A stretch of DNA of 14,422 nucleotides from Bacteroidota bacterium (GCA_003973505.1 QNXT01000278.1:1-14422), one strand, 5' to 3'; positions 1 to 8,650 are shown, numbered from the stretch's first letter. The notes: a model not told the origin generated them from the sequence alone. Translations and numbers: made by a program.

Positions 1-3000
1 ATTGTGTTTTCAGACCTTATTCAAGCCAATCAAAACCTGAGAGGATTAATCTATTTTGATCAGTATAGAGATGTTACTTTCATCATAGACAACAATAAGA
101 TAAAGGTATTTCCATCTAAAAAATTAACGGGCGAGAATAATATTCATATTTCGTCAGGTATTAAAAATGCTTTGGGTTATAAGTATCAAACATCAAGCAT
201 TTTCCCTGTTTCGTTTGAGAGTAATAAGCCTGCTTTGGAAGCTTTGGGAAAAGGGGTAATTGTTCCCTCATCCAAGGGCTTAATATTTCCTTTTCGGGCT
301 GTAAGCCTTAAGATGGTTGACCTAAAAATCATACAGATCTATGAGAATAATGTCTTGGATTTTTTACAAGAGAATAATCTTAATTCAGATAATGATATTC
401 GTTTATCGGGACGATTGATAGCTCAAAAACGTTTGGATTTGAGTAAGATGTTGAAAGCTGATTTGAATAAATGGAATACATTTAAAATCGATTTGGCTGA
501 TTATATTAGTTTACAAAAAGGTGCCATATATCGCGTTAAACTGAGCTTTCGTCAGGCATATTCTATTTATCCATGCGATAGCAATAAAGCGGTTTTGCAA
601 ACGGAAGCCGAATATGCTGAAGAGGTTCGTAAAAACATGAAAAGATATGATGAGAACCGTTATTATTACGACTACTACGACGATTATTATTTCGAAGATT
701 ACGACTATAGAGAACGCGAAAACCCATGCCACTCAACGTATTACAGGCGGTCGTATGGCAATCATGTAATTTCTCAGAATCTCTATGCCTCCAATTTTGG
801 AATTACCGTGAAAGGAAGTCCCAATAATAAATTTGCTGTGGTAGTATCCGACTTAATTACCACCGACCCGGTAAAGAATGTGAAGTTGACATATTATAAT
901 TTGCAAAAACAAATTATTGGTGAGGGTACAACGAATGATTTAGGTATTAGTATTGAGCAATTGGCTTCGAAACCTTATTTTGTAGTGGCTCAAAAAGGGG
1001 ATGAGCGTGGCTATGTGCGCTTAGATAATGGGGAAGCTCTATCCATGAGTAATTTTAATGTGATGGGAATGACGGTGCAAGAAGGCTTAAAATCATATAT
1101 CTATGGCGAACGTGATGTATGGCGGCCTGGCGACAATATTTACCTTACCATGATATTGGAAGACCTCGAAAACCGTCTGCCTTCTGATTATCCTGTTATT
1201 TTTGATTTAATAAACCCAATGGGGCAAACCATTATTCATCAGATTAATAGAAATAATGATAATGGATTTTACTCATTCCATATTAAAACGGAGCCCGATG
1301 CCCCTACGGGAAATTGGACTGCTCGTATTAAAGTTGGGGGAGCTGTATTCAGTCGTAATATTCGCATTGAAACCATTAAACCCAATCGTATTAAAGCCAA
1401 AATAGATTTTAAAAGTGATTTATTGACCAAAAAAGACCTTCGTCGCCCAATAAATATCCAGGCCAATTGGTTGCATGGCTCACCTGCTCGAAATTTGGAT
1501 ATTAAAGTTTTAATGACTTTGAAACCTGCGGCTACCAGCTTTGATAAATTTCAAAACTATCAGTTTTTATTCCCTAATTCTAAATATGTAAGTGAAGAAA
1601 CCGAGGTGTATAGTGGCACATTGGATGCTAAAGGAAAAACAAAAATGAATTTAAAAATTCCAGCCATAGGAGCTCCGGGATTGTTAAATGCCAATTTTGT
1701 TACTCGTGTTTTTGAGAAAAGTGGTGATTTCAGTATTATTACGCAGCATGTAAAATACTCGCCTTATGAGTCGTATGTAGGACTGAAAATGAATGATGAC
1801 GGGAAGGATGGCTGGTATAAAACCGATACGAGATATCAAGTAAACCTTGCTAGTGTGGATAGTAAGGGAAGTCCTGTTAGTCGGCGCAATGTAAAGGTAA
1901 AAGTTTATAAAATCAGTTGGCGTTGGTGGTGGAATTCTTATGACGATAATTTGGCATCCTATATTGGAAGTAACTCTCGTCGCCCTGTGAGTACGCAATA
2001 TGTTAATACAAACTCCAGCGGAAGAGCGCGTTTTGATATAAAAATAGACTACCGTACTTACGATGATAACGGACGATACCTTATTGTTGCTGAAGACCCT
2101 GTTAGTGGTCATAAAACAGCCATCGTCGTATATTTTTCTAAATGGTATGGACGTATTGGAGGAAATGGTGTAGGAGCTAATATACTTAGTTTCAGTACCG
2201 ATAAGGATAAATACCAAGTTGGTGAAACCGTGAATGTGAATATCCCCAGTTCGAAAAACGGGCGAGCCTTAGTAAGTATTGAATCAGGTTCTGATATTAT
2301 TGATTTGTTTTGGGTAAAAACGCAGGAAAATGAAACCCAATTTAGTTTTCCTGTTACTAAGGAGATGGCTCCAAACGTATTTATTAATATAAGTTTGATT
2401 CAGCCTCATGCACAAACGCTTAATGATAACCCCATTCGAATGTATGGCGTGATGCCCATTAATGTAGTTGATAAAAATACCAAGCTTTACCCTGAAATTT
2501 CAGTAGCAGAAAGCTTAAAGCCTGAGAAGGAATTTGATGTGCAGGTGTCTGAGAAAAATGGAAAAGCCATGACTTATACCTTGGCTATTGTGGACGAAGG
2601 GCTTTTGGATATTACCAATTTCAAAACACCCGATCCATGGCGTAAGTTTTATGCTCGTGTTGCTTTAGGAATTCGGTCTTGGGATATTTACGATTATGTT
2701 GTGGGAGCCTATGGTGCACGTCTCGAAAAGGCTTTTGCCATTGGTGGTGATGGTAGTGAGCCCGATCCTTCTAAGAATAAAGCCAATCGTTTCAAACCGG
2801 TTGTGCTTTTTGCTGGCCCCTTTACTTTAGCCGAGGGCGAAAAACAAAAGCATCGATTCAAAATGCCAAATTATGTAGGTTCGGTGCGAATTATGGTGGT
2901 AGCAGGTAATAAAGGAGCTTATGGAAATGCCGAAAAAGCGGTAGCTGTGAAAAAAGATTTGATGCTTCTTGCTACCCTGCCACGTGTTGTTGGACCTGAA

Positions 3001-4776
3001 GAGGAGGTTGTGCTTCCTGTTACGGTTTTTGCGATGAATAAAAAAGTGAAAAATGTGAAAGTGAGCCTGAAAACAAATGATAAACTGAAAATTGTGGGAG
3101 CGTCAACGCAAACAACAAAATTTAGCAAAGAAGGCGATCAAATGGTTTATTTTCGTTTGAAGGTGGCTAAAGGTTTGGGGAAAGCAACGGCTCATATTGT
3201 TGCCACAAGTGGAAATTATAAGGCATATTACGATATTGAATTGAATGTGCGTACACCAAACCTGCCCGCTATTTTTATCAGCGACAGGCTTGTGGATAAA
3301 GCTGCAAGTTGGTCAACAGTTTATCACCCTCAGGGAATTGAAAAGAGTAATTCGGTCGTTTTGGAAGTTTCAGGAATTCCAAGTATGGGCTTGGATTTTC
3401 GCCTAAAAGAATTGATTGCTTATCCTCATGGTTGTATCGAGCAAACCAGCTCAAAAATTCTTCCTCAACTATTCCTCAACGACTTAGTTAAAATGTCGAG
3501 TTATCAAAGTCAGGAGGTGGAACGTAATATTATGGAGGGCATCAATCGATTGCGTAGCTTCCAACTTGCTGATGGAGGCTTTTCGTATTGGCCGGGAGGT
3601 CGTTATGCCAATGAGTGGGGAACGAGTTATGCGGGGCATTTGCTACTTATAGCCGAACAAAAAGGATATCAACTGCCTGGAGGAATGAAGTATAATTGGT
3701 TGAAATATCAGCGTGCGAGGGCACAATCGTGGACCAAAGAGGCGTTTTATGGTAGTCAGTTAAATCAGGCTTATCGTTTGTACACCCTTGCTTTGGCTGG
3801 CAAGCCCGAAATGGGAGCCATGAATCGCTTTAGCCAAAAAACGGATATTAATCAACGGGCTCGGTTTATGCTAGCCCTTGCTTATGCACAGGTTGGTCAT
3901 GATAAAATGGCAAACGAATTAATGAAATTTGTTTCGGTTCATCAGGATACTGATAGCAGATATTATAGCGACTATACCTTTGGTTCGAGTACACGTGATA
4001 AGGCAATAGAATTAATGCTTTTGACCAAACTCGACAAGAAAGATAAAGCATTTCAACTGGTAAAAAGCATTTCTAAGGTATTGGATTCAAAGAGCTGGTT
4101 AAGCACGCAAACAATGGCTTTTAGCCTGATGGCTATTAGTCAGTATTACGATGGTAAAAAGCCTGAGAGTGTTAAGTTTAGTTATGTTTGGGATGGTAAA
4201 AAAGAATCCATTGATTGTCATAATTTTGTTTTCCAAAAAGACTTAGGCAATGCAGATAGGGACAATATAAAGTTGCAGTTTAAGAATGAAAGTAGTGGAG
4301 CGCTTTATGTACGATTAATTCAGAAAGGGATTCCTGTGGAAGGTGAAGAGAAAGCTCGTAATGACAATTTGGATATGAAAATCAGTTATGTAGATATGGA
4401 TGGAAAACCAATTAATCCTTCTCGTTTGAAGCAAGGAACCGATTTTAAAGCGATAGTTCAAGTGCATAATACGGGCGTTTATGGTTATTATTTCAATATG
4501 GCTTTGACGCAAATTTTTCCATCAGGTTGGGAGATTATCAATACACGACTATTGGGTCAAAATAATGAGAGTTCATCAGCTGATTATGTGGATATTCGCG
4601 ACGATAGAGTTTATACCTACTTTAGTATCGACCAAGGTAAAACCAAGAAATACATCGTTTTATTAAATGCTTCCTATGAGGGCAAATATTATATGCCTGC
4701 GGTTAGCTGTAGTGCAATGTATGATCATTCCATCGGCGCAGTGGTTAAGGGTGCCTGGGTTGAAGTCTATAAATAA
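1..4776 (+). CDS. Bacterial alpha-2-macroglobulin family protein, 5' end cut by window edge
   Basis: Large protease-trapping protein of the bacterial A2M family (YfhM/YfaS type), expected in the periplasm and often lipid-anchored. The frame is already open at base 1 and no signal peptide or lipobox is visible, so the N-terminus lies outside the window. The GTG at position 4 is probably not the true start. Residues below count from that GTG. An MG2-like macroglobulin domain lies near residues 360-460 (YGERDVWRPGD at 367). A Trp-rich strand (WRWWW) lies at about 639-643. A GGD-containing linker or bait-like stretch lies at about 880-928, and the A2M domain at about 928-1015 (FAGPFTLAEGE). The thioester motif is Cys1144-Ile-Glu-Gln1147 within YPHGCIEQTSSK, followed by an alpha/alpha toroid thioester domain and a C-terminal macroglobulin domain ending at a TAA. 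The intact Cys and Gln predict covalent trapping. The gene is followed after 82 nt by pbpC on the same strand, the usual genomic partner. Family assignment is very sure; the target proteases are unknown. Confidence 0.95.
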   Translation: MVFSDLIQANQNLRGLIYFDQYRDVTFIIDNNKIKVFPSKKLTGENNIHISSGIKNALGYKYQTSSIFPVSFESNKPALEALGKGVIVPSSKGLIFPFRAVSLKMVDLKIIQIYENNVLDFLQENNLNSDNDIRLSGRLIAQKRLDLSKMLKADLNKWNTFKIDLADYISLQKGAIYRVKLSFRQAYSIYPCDSNKAVLQTEAEYAEEVRKNMKRYDENRYYYDYYDDYYFEDYDYRERENPCHSTYYRRSYGNHVISQNLYASNFGITVKGSPNNKFAVVVSDLITTDPVKNVKLTYYNLQKQIIGEGTTNDLGISIEQLASKPYFVVAQKGDERGYVRLDNGEALSMSNFNVMGMTVQEGLKSYIYGERDVWRPGDNIYLTMILEDLENRLPSDYPVIFDLINPMGQTIIHQINRNNDNGFYSFHIKTEPDAPTGNWTARIKVGGAVFSRNIRIETIKPNRIKAKIDFKSDLLTKKDLRRPINIQANWLHGSPARNLDIKVLMTLKPAATSFDKFQNYQFLFPNSKYVSEETEVYSGTLDAKGKTKMNLKIPAIGAPGLLNANFVTRVFEKSGDFSIITQHVKYSPYESYVGLKMNDDGKDGWYKTDTRYQVNLASVDSKGSPVSRRNVKVKVYKISWRWWWNSYDDNLASYIGSNSRRPVSTQYVNTNSSGRARFDIKIDYRTYDDNGRYLIVAEDPVSGHKTAIVVYFSKWYGRIGGNGVGANILSFSTDKDKYQVGETVNVNIPSSKNGRALVSIESGSDIIDLFWVKTQENETQFSFPVTKEMAPNVFINISLIQPHAQTLNDNPIRMYGVMPINVVDKNTKLYPEISVAESLKPEKEFDVQVSEKNGKAMTYTLAIVDEGLLDITNFKTPDPWRKFYARVALGIRSWDIYDYVVGAYGARLEKAFAIGGDGSEPDPSKNKANRFKPVVLFAGPFTLAEGEKQKHRFKMPNYVGSVRIMVVAGNKGAYGNAEKAVAVKKDLMLLATLPRVVGPEEEVVLPVTVFAMNKKVKNVKVSLKTNDKLKIVGASTQTTKFSKEGDQMVYFRLKVAKGLGKATAHIVATSGNYKAYYDIELNVRTPNLPAIFISDRLVDKAASWSTVYHPQGIEKSNSVVLEVSGIPSMGLDFRLKELIAYPHGCIEQTSSKILPQLFLNDLVKMSSYQSQEVERNIMEGINRLRSFQLADGGFSYWPGGRYANEWGTSYAGHLLLIAEQKGYQLPGGMKYNWLKYQRARAQSWTKEAFYGSQLNQAYRLYTLALAGKPEMGAMNRFSQKTDINQRARFMLALAYAQVGHDKMANELMKFVSVHQDTDSRYYSDYTFGSSTRDKAIELMLLTKLDKKDKAFQLVKSISKVLDSKSWLSTQTMAFSLMAISQYYDGKKPESVKFSYVWDGKKESIDCHNFVFQKDLGNADRDNIKLQFKNESSGALYVRLIQKGIPVEGEEKARNDNLDMKISYVDMDGKPINPSRLKQGTDFKAIVQVHNTGVYGYYFNMALTQIFPSGWEIINTRLLGQNNESSSADYVDIRDDRVYTYFSIDQGKTKKYIVLLNASYEGKYYMPAVSCSAMYDHSIGAVVKGAWVEVYK

Positions 4777-4802
4777 TGTTTACTATTTGAATACAAAATA
4801 CG

Positions 4803-4841
4803 GCCGCGAATATGTGAAGAATTGAATCATATATTCGTGGC
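4803..4841 (+). other. 15-bp hairpin in the A2M-pbpC gap
   Basis: Inverted repeat between the two cotranscribed genes. Bases 4803-4817 (GCCGCGAATATGTGA) pair with 4827-4841 (TCATATATTCGTGGC) through 13 Watson-Crick and 2 G-U pairs, around a 9-nt loop. No T-run follows on either strand, so it does not look like a standard intrinsic terminator. It sits 17 nt before the proposed pbpC start. It may be an mRNA processing or stability element tuning A2M against PBP1C, or a small repeat element. The structure is seen in the sequence; the role is inferred. Confidence 0.6.
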
Positions 4842-4858
4842 ATAATCATATTGGTGTA

Positions 4859-7192
4859 TTGGCTAAAATAAATCGAAATAAAAAAAGAATCCTCATTGCA
4901 ATTAGTGTTATACTACTGATTCTATACTATTTTGCTTTACCAAAACCCCTCTTTCACAAACCCACATCAACCGTAATTTTGAGTAAAGAGGGTAAACTGC
5001 TTGGTGCTCGTATAGCTAAAGACGGGCAATGGCGCTTTCCTGCCAACAATCAGGTTCCGGAAAAATTTAAGAAGTCGATTATCACATTCGAAGATCAGTA
5101 TTTTTACCATCATCCAGGGGTTAATCTGGCTTCTTTATTTCGTGCTGCTTGGCAAGATATTACAGCTCGCAAAATTGTCAGTGGGGGAAGTACTTTGAGC
5201 ATGCAGGTAATTCGTCTTTCACAGGATCATCCCAAACGTAATTTTTATCAAAAGATTAAAGAAATCATTCTTGCCACACGACTTGAGTTTGGATATTCAA
5301 AAGACGAAATACTGTCTTTTTATGCTGCCAATGCTCCCTTTGGTAGTAATGTGGTGGGCTTGGATGCCGCTTCCTGGCGATTTTTTGGTCGTAAAGCAAG
5401 TTCGTTGTCGTGGGCAGAGGCAGCTACATTAGCGGTTTTACCCAATGCTCCATCGCTTATTTATCCAGGTAAAAATGCCGAAAAACTTCGCAAAAAACGC
5501 AATCGCTTACTTTATAAAATGATGGCAAAGCAAATTATAGATAGTTTAACTTATGAACTTTCCATACAAGAACCTCTTCCCGGAAAAGTGAAGGCATTAC
5601 CCAATATTGCACCCCACCTTTTACAAGAAATAAACAAGAAGTATCGGGGGCAATTGCAGGAAACCACCATTGATTTTGATTTACAGCAAAGTAGTTTGAA
5701 AATCCTTAGGGATTATTCTAAAAACCTCTATGCCAATCATATCTATAATGCTGCCATTATGGTTCTGGAGGTTGAAACAGGGAATATATTGGTTTATATA
5801 GGAAATACGGAGAAGAATAATGACAAACAAAATCATTCCAATTATGTGGATGTAATTCAAGCTCGGCGTAGCTCAGGAAGTATATTAAAGCCCTTGCTTT
5901 ATGCGTATATGCTTCAGGAAGGAAAAATGCTTCCCAAATCCTTTGTTAAGGATATCCCGACCGAAATATCAGGCTATCAGCCGGAAAACTACAATCGACA
6001 GTTTATGGGTGTTGTTTCTGCCGATGAGGCTTTGCAACGCTCACTCAATGTACCTGCGGTGCGTGAACTGCAAAGCTATGGTTATCCGCGTTTTTATTTG
6101 CGTTTACAAAAATTGGGATTTACTACCATCAATCGGTCGGCTGATAATTATGGTTTAACATTGATATTAGGTGGAGCGGAGGTCAAACTATGGGATTTGG
6201 CTAAGGTGTATTCAAGCATGGCTCGGGTACTTAAGCATTATTCCGAAAGTGGATATGACCTATCCGACTGGCACGCCCCTCGTTTTATCGAACAGAAACC
6301 TTCTGAGTTTAAACAGGGTAAATTGCTGGAAGCTAGTAGTATTTGGTTTGCATTTGAGGCGATGCGTAAGCTTAATCGTCCGAATAGTGAATTGGGTTGG
6401 CAGCAGTTTTCATCTACGCGTAATGTGGCATGGAAAACTGGTACAAGTCATGGTTTTCGTGATGCCTGGGCTGTGGGAGTGGATCCAGAATATATGGTTG
6501 GGGTATGGGTTGGTAATGCCGATGGTGAAGGCAGAGCAGGGATTACAGGTTTGCAAGCTGCTGCTCCATTGATGTTTCAAATATTTGATCTATTACCCTC
6601 AGTTGCCTGGTTCAAACAACCTGTCTCGGAAATGAAAAAGTTAAAGGTTTGCGCTAAGAGTGGTTATCGTGCCAGTACTAATTGTCCGGAAGTAAAAGAA
6701 GAGTATATGCCAATTCGTGGTGAAGAAAGTCCTCTTTGTCCATATCATAAGTTAATACATCTTGATTCTACTGCACAATACCAAGTTAATAGCAATTGTG
6801 TATCGGTAAATAAAATGATTCACCAGAAACGATTTGTATTACCTGCTGTTTGTGGGTGGTATTACCAACAGTTGCATCCTGAATATAGTCCGCCGCCTCC
6901 ATACCGCTCCGATTGTAAAAATGTGTCAACTAAATCAATGGAGATGATTTATCCTAAGTCGGGAGCCAAAATATTTATTCCCATTGACCATAGTGGTGTG
7001 CGGAGTGAAGTGGTTTTTCGAGTAGCACATAAACATGCAGATATCAAGGTTTATTGGCATTTGGATGGCAAATATTTGGGATTTACCAGAGGGCAAAACG
7101 AAATGAGTCTTGCACCTCAAACGGGGAAACACCTTCTTACTTTAATGGATGAAAATGGCGAGCAATTGTTTTGTAGATTTTGGGTTAAATAA
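4859..7192 (+). CDS. pbpC: Penicillin-binding protein 1C (bifunctional transglycosylase/transpeptidase)
   Basis: Inner-membrane class A PBP of 777 residues, typical for PBP1C, that polymerises and crosslinks peptidoglycan. There is one N-terminal membrane anchor (about residues 11-27) after a basic stretch. The GT51 transglycosylase domain follows, with EDQYFYHHPG (Glu78) and GGSTLSMQ (109-116). The transpeptidase domain carries all three active-site motifs: S341-I-L-K344, S395-L-N397 and K526-T-G-T529. A C-terminal PBP1C-specific beta domain (about 690-777) ends in the sequence CRFWVK. The start is set at a TTG. The frame has a stop at 4823-4825, no ATG or GTG lies between that stop and the TTG, and the first in-frame ATG (Met115) would delete the anchor and the catalytic Glu. 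It lies 82 nt behind the A2M gene, so an operon is likely. In the accepted model, PBP1C helps repair the wall where the A2M partner defends the breached envelope. Confidence 0.95.
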   Translation: MAKINRNKKRILIAISVILLILYYFALPKPLFHKPTSTVILSKEGKLLGARIAKDGQWRFPANNQVPEKFKKSIITFEDQYFYHHPGVNLASLFRAAWQDITARKIVSGGSTLSMQVIRLSQDHPKRNFYQKIKEIILATRLEFGYSKDEILSFYAANAPFGSNVVGLDAASWRFFGRKASSLSWAEAATLAVLPNAPSLIYPGKNAEKLRKKRNRLLYKMMAKQIIDSLTYELSIQEPLPGKVKALPNIAPHLLQEINKKYRGQLQETTIDFDLQQSSLKILRDYSKNLYANHIYNAAIMVLEVETGNILVYIGNTEKNNDKQNHSNYVDVIQARRSSGSILKPLLYAYMLQEGKMLPKSFVKDIPTEISGYQPENYNRQFMGVVSADEALQRSLNVPAVRELQSYGYPRFYLRLQKLGFTTINRSADNYGLTLILGGAEVKLWDLAKVYSSMARVLKHYSESGYDLSDWHAPRFIEQKPSEFKQGKLLEASSIWFAFEAMRKLNRPNSELGWQQFSSTRNVAWKTGTSHGFRDAWAVGVDPEYMVGVWVGNADGEGRAGITGLQAAAPLMFQIFDLLPSVAWFKQPVSEMKKLKVCAKSGYRASTNCPEVKEEYMPIRGEESPLCPYHKLIHLDSTAQYQVNSNCVSVNKMIHQKRFVLPAVCGWYYQQLHPEYSPPPPYRSDCKNVSTKSMEMIYPKSGAKIFIPIDHSGVRSEVVFRVAHKHADIKVYWHLDGKYLGFTRGQNEMSLAPQTGKHLLTLMDENGEQLFCRFWVK

Positions 7193-7338
7193 TTGAAATC
7201 TAATACTTGAGTAATTCTAAAAGATGTTCTATTTAGCCTTAGTGTTTCTTAGAGTCTTCGTGCCTTTGTGGCTATTGTTATGTATCCTTCCTCCAAGAGA
7301 TTATAGCCATATAATCATTGGGTGAATGTAGAATTTTT
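7193..7338. other. Convergent pbpC/hflX spacer with small palindrome
   Basis: Gene-free spacer where the two genes converge. It holds a quasi-repeat (listed separately) and a perfect 7-bp palindrome, GATTATA-gcca-TATAATC (7299-7316). The plus strand has a T7 run at 7334-7340, about 17 nt after the palindrome and overlapping the hflX stop. The palindrome is AT-rich and too far from the T-run to be called a firm terminator, although one or both genes probably end transcription here. Confidence 0.4.
7238..7271 (+). repeat. Degenerate CTTnGnGn octamer repeat
   Basis: Four octamers fit CTTnGnGn: CTTAGTGT (7238), CTTAGAGT (7248), CTTCGTGC (7256) and CTTTGTGG (7264). The last three are contiguous, and the first is separated from the second by TT. 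The stretch lies just downstream of pbpC and codes for nothing obvious. Similar CTTAGTG/CTTCGTG/CTTTGTGG strings are, from memory, frequent in Bacteroidota intergenic DNA; I cannot verify that here. Confidence 0.5.
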
Positions 7339-8523
7339 TTAGTATAAAAACTCATTAAAAGGAAAACGCTCGGCATGAATTTTTTTAATCTGATCGTAAA
7401 TTAACTGACGAAATTCATGATGATTTTCCTTAAATTTTGCAGAGATAAAAATGCAGGGCATATTTTCTTTTGCCATCCACGAATTCATCATTTCATCTAA
7501 ACTAATGTTTTCTTTAGTTGAAGGGGTTAAATCATCTTCCTCTTTTTCCACAAATGTATAAGCATCAATCTTATTGAAAACCATAATCATGGGCTTATCA
7601 TTACTGTTAATTTCAGCAAGGGTCTCGTTTACGATTTTTATTTGGTCTTCAAATTCGGGATGCGAAATGTCCACCACATGCAATAATACATCGGCTTCAC
7701 GCACTTCATCTAATGTCGATTTGAATGATTCTACCAATCCGTGAGGGAGCTTACGAATAAAGCCAACGGTATCGGCCAGGAGGAAAGGAAGATTGTGCAC
7801 TACTACTTTACGTACTGTGGTGTCGAGTGTGGCAAATAGCTTATTTTCTGCAAATATCTCCGACTTACTCAACATATTCATAATGGTAGATTTACCCACA
7901 TTGGTATAGCCCACTAAAGCCAAGCGTAAGAGTTTGCCTCTATTTTTTCGCTGGGTAGCCATTTGCTTATCAATTTGCACTAAGCGTTTTTTCAAAAGTG
8001 AAATGCGATCGCGAATAATACGACGGTCGGTTTCAATCTCTGTTTCACCGGGACCACGCATTCCAATACCTCCTCGTTGTCGTTCAAGGTGTGTCCAAAG
8101 TCCAGTTAATCGGGGAAGTAAATATTGGTATTGTGCCAATTCAACCTGTGTTTTGGCATGCGCAGTCTTCGCTCTTTTAGCAAAAATATCAAGAATCAAA
8201 TTGGTACGATCGAGAATTTTACATTGCAGTTCTTTCTCGATATTACGCAGTTGCGAAGGGCTTAATTCGTCATCGAAAACCACCATATCGATTTCTCCTG
8301 CACGCACATATTCAGCAATTTCCTCCATTTTTCCGGAGCCAACATAAAGCCTTGAATCGGGCATATTTAATTTTTGAATAAAGCGTTTCTTCGTTTCACC
8401 ACCCGCCGTTTCCACCAAGAAAGCCAATTCGTCAAGGTATTCCTCTACCTTTTCAAGTTTTACATCCGATGTAGCAACAGCTACGAGTACACAGCGTTCC
8501 CTTCTTTTTTTCTCTTCAATCAT
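7339..8523 (-). CDS. hflX: GTPase HflX
   Basis: Ribosome-associated GTPase of 394 residues, close to the usual HflX length. HflX binds the 50S subunit and in several bacteria splits stalled or stress-inactivated ribosomes; it acts in the cytoplasm. The N-terminal HflX domain spans about residues 10-190, including SRLYVGSGK (57-65) and the glycine-rich GGIGMRGPGE (151-160) that precedes the coiled linker. The G domain has G1 GYTNVGKST (205-213), G3 DTVG (251-254), G4 NKID (317-320) and G5 SAK (361-363), so it should bind and hydrolyse GTP. The ATG start at 8523 lies 19 nt after a Bacteroidota-type -7 box. It converges on pbpC and diverges from the MFS gene, so it is probably transcribed alone. 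The identification rests on the combined HflX domain and G-motif order; Era or Der are excluded by the N-terminal domain. Confidence 0.95.
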   Translation of the reverse strand: MIEEKKRRERCVLVAVATSDVKLEKVEEYLDELAFLVETAGGETKKRFIQKLNMPDSRLYVGSGKMEEIAEYVRAGEIDMVVFDDELSPSQLRNIEKELQCKILDRTNLILDIFAKRAKTAHAKTQVELAQYQYLLPRLTGLWTHLERQRGGIGMRGPGETEIETDRRIIRDRISLLKKRLVQIDKQMATQRKNRGKLLRLALVGYTNVGKSTIMNMLSKSEIFAENKLFATLDTTVRKVVVHNLPFLLADTVGFIRKLPHGLVESFKSTLDEVREADVLLHVVDISHPEFEDQIKIVNETLAEINSNDKPMIMVFNKIDAYTFVEKEEDDLTPSTKENISLDEMMNSWMAKENMPCIFISAKFKENHHEFRQLIYDQIKKIHAERFPFNEFLY

Positions 8524-8542
8524 AGTCTTGTTTTCTTGCCTG

Positions 8543-8550
8543 CAAAAGTA
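8543..8550 (-). promoter_or_regulatory. Putative hflX -7 promoter box
   Basis: Read on the minus strand, this is TACTTTTG followed by CA. It matches the TAnnTTTG -7 consensus of the Bacteroidota primary sigma factor. Nineteen nt separate it from the hflX ATG, implying a leader of roughly 12-16 nt. No clear TTG is seen at the -33 position, so the match rests on the -7 box and its placement. Confidence 0.55.
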
Positions 8551-8616
8551 GTATAAAATAGATTGTATGGGCAGAATGATATGGTGATGGAAGTGGTATT
8601 AGAATGATATTTAAAG

Positions 8617-8644
8617 TTGTGATGCTAAAAAATTCCTAAATTTG
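8617..8644 (+). promoter_or_regulatory. Putative MFS gene promoter (-33 TTG, -7 TAAATTTG)
   Basis: A TTG at 8617-8619 and a full TAnnTTTG match (TAAATTTG, 8637-8644) are separated by 17 nt, within the loose spacing reported for Bacteroidota promoters. The box ends only 6 nt before the ATG at 8651, so transcription would begin at or next to the start codon. This would give a leaderless or nearly leaderless mRNA if the promoter is real. Confidence 0.45.
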
Positions 8645-8650
8645 ACCTCA

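Noticed and set aside
1684..2217. 177-codon open frame on the minus strand inside the A2M gene
   Set aside because: It is a shadow of the plus-strand gene. Its composition is unlike a folded protein (Ile/Thr/Ser-rich complement of A2M codons), and it has no recognisable motif or promoter.
4786..4794. Possible -7 promoter box just before pbpC (TACTATTTG)
   Set aside because: It has one extra base compared with TAnnTTTG and no convincing -33 element, so pbpC is better read as cotranscribed with the A2M gene.
5901..6572. Two open frames (85 and 133 codons) on the plus strand within pbpC
   Set aside because: Both are out-of-frame readings over the transpeptidase domain, which is fully intact in the main frame.
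7934..8347. 137-codon plus-strand open frame opposite hflX
   Set aside because: It is the antisense shadow of conserved HflX sequence, rich in Ser/Arg/Cys, without a homologue-like pattern.
8642..8650. Upstream TTG start for the MFS gene
   Set aside because: The TTG is part of the putative -7 box, and an ATG lies three codons downstream.
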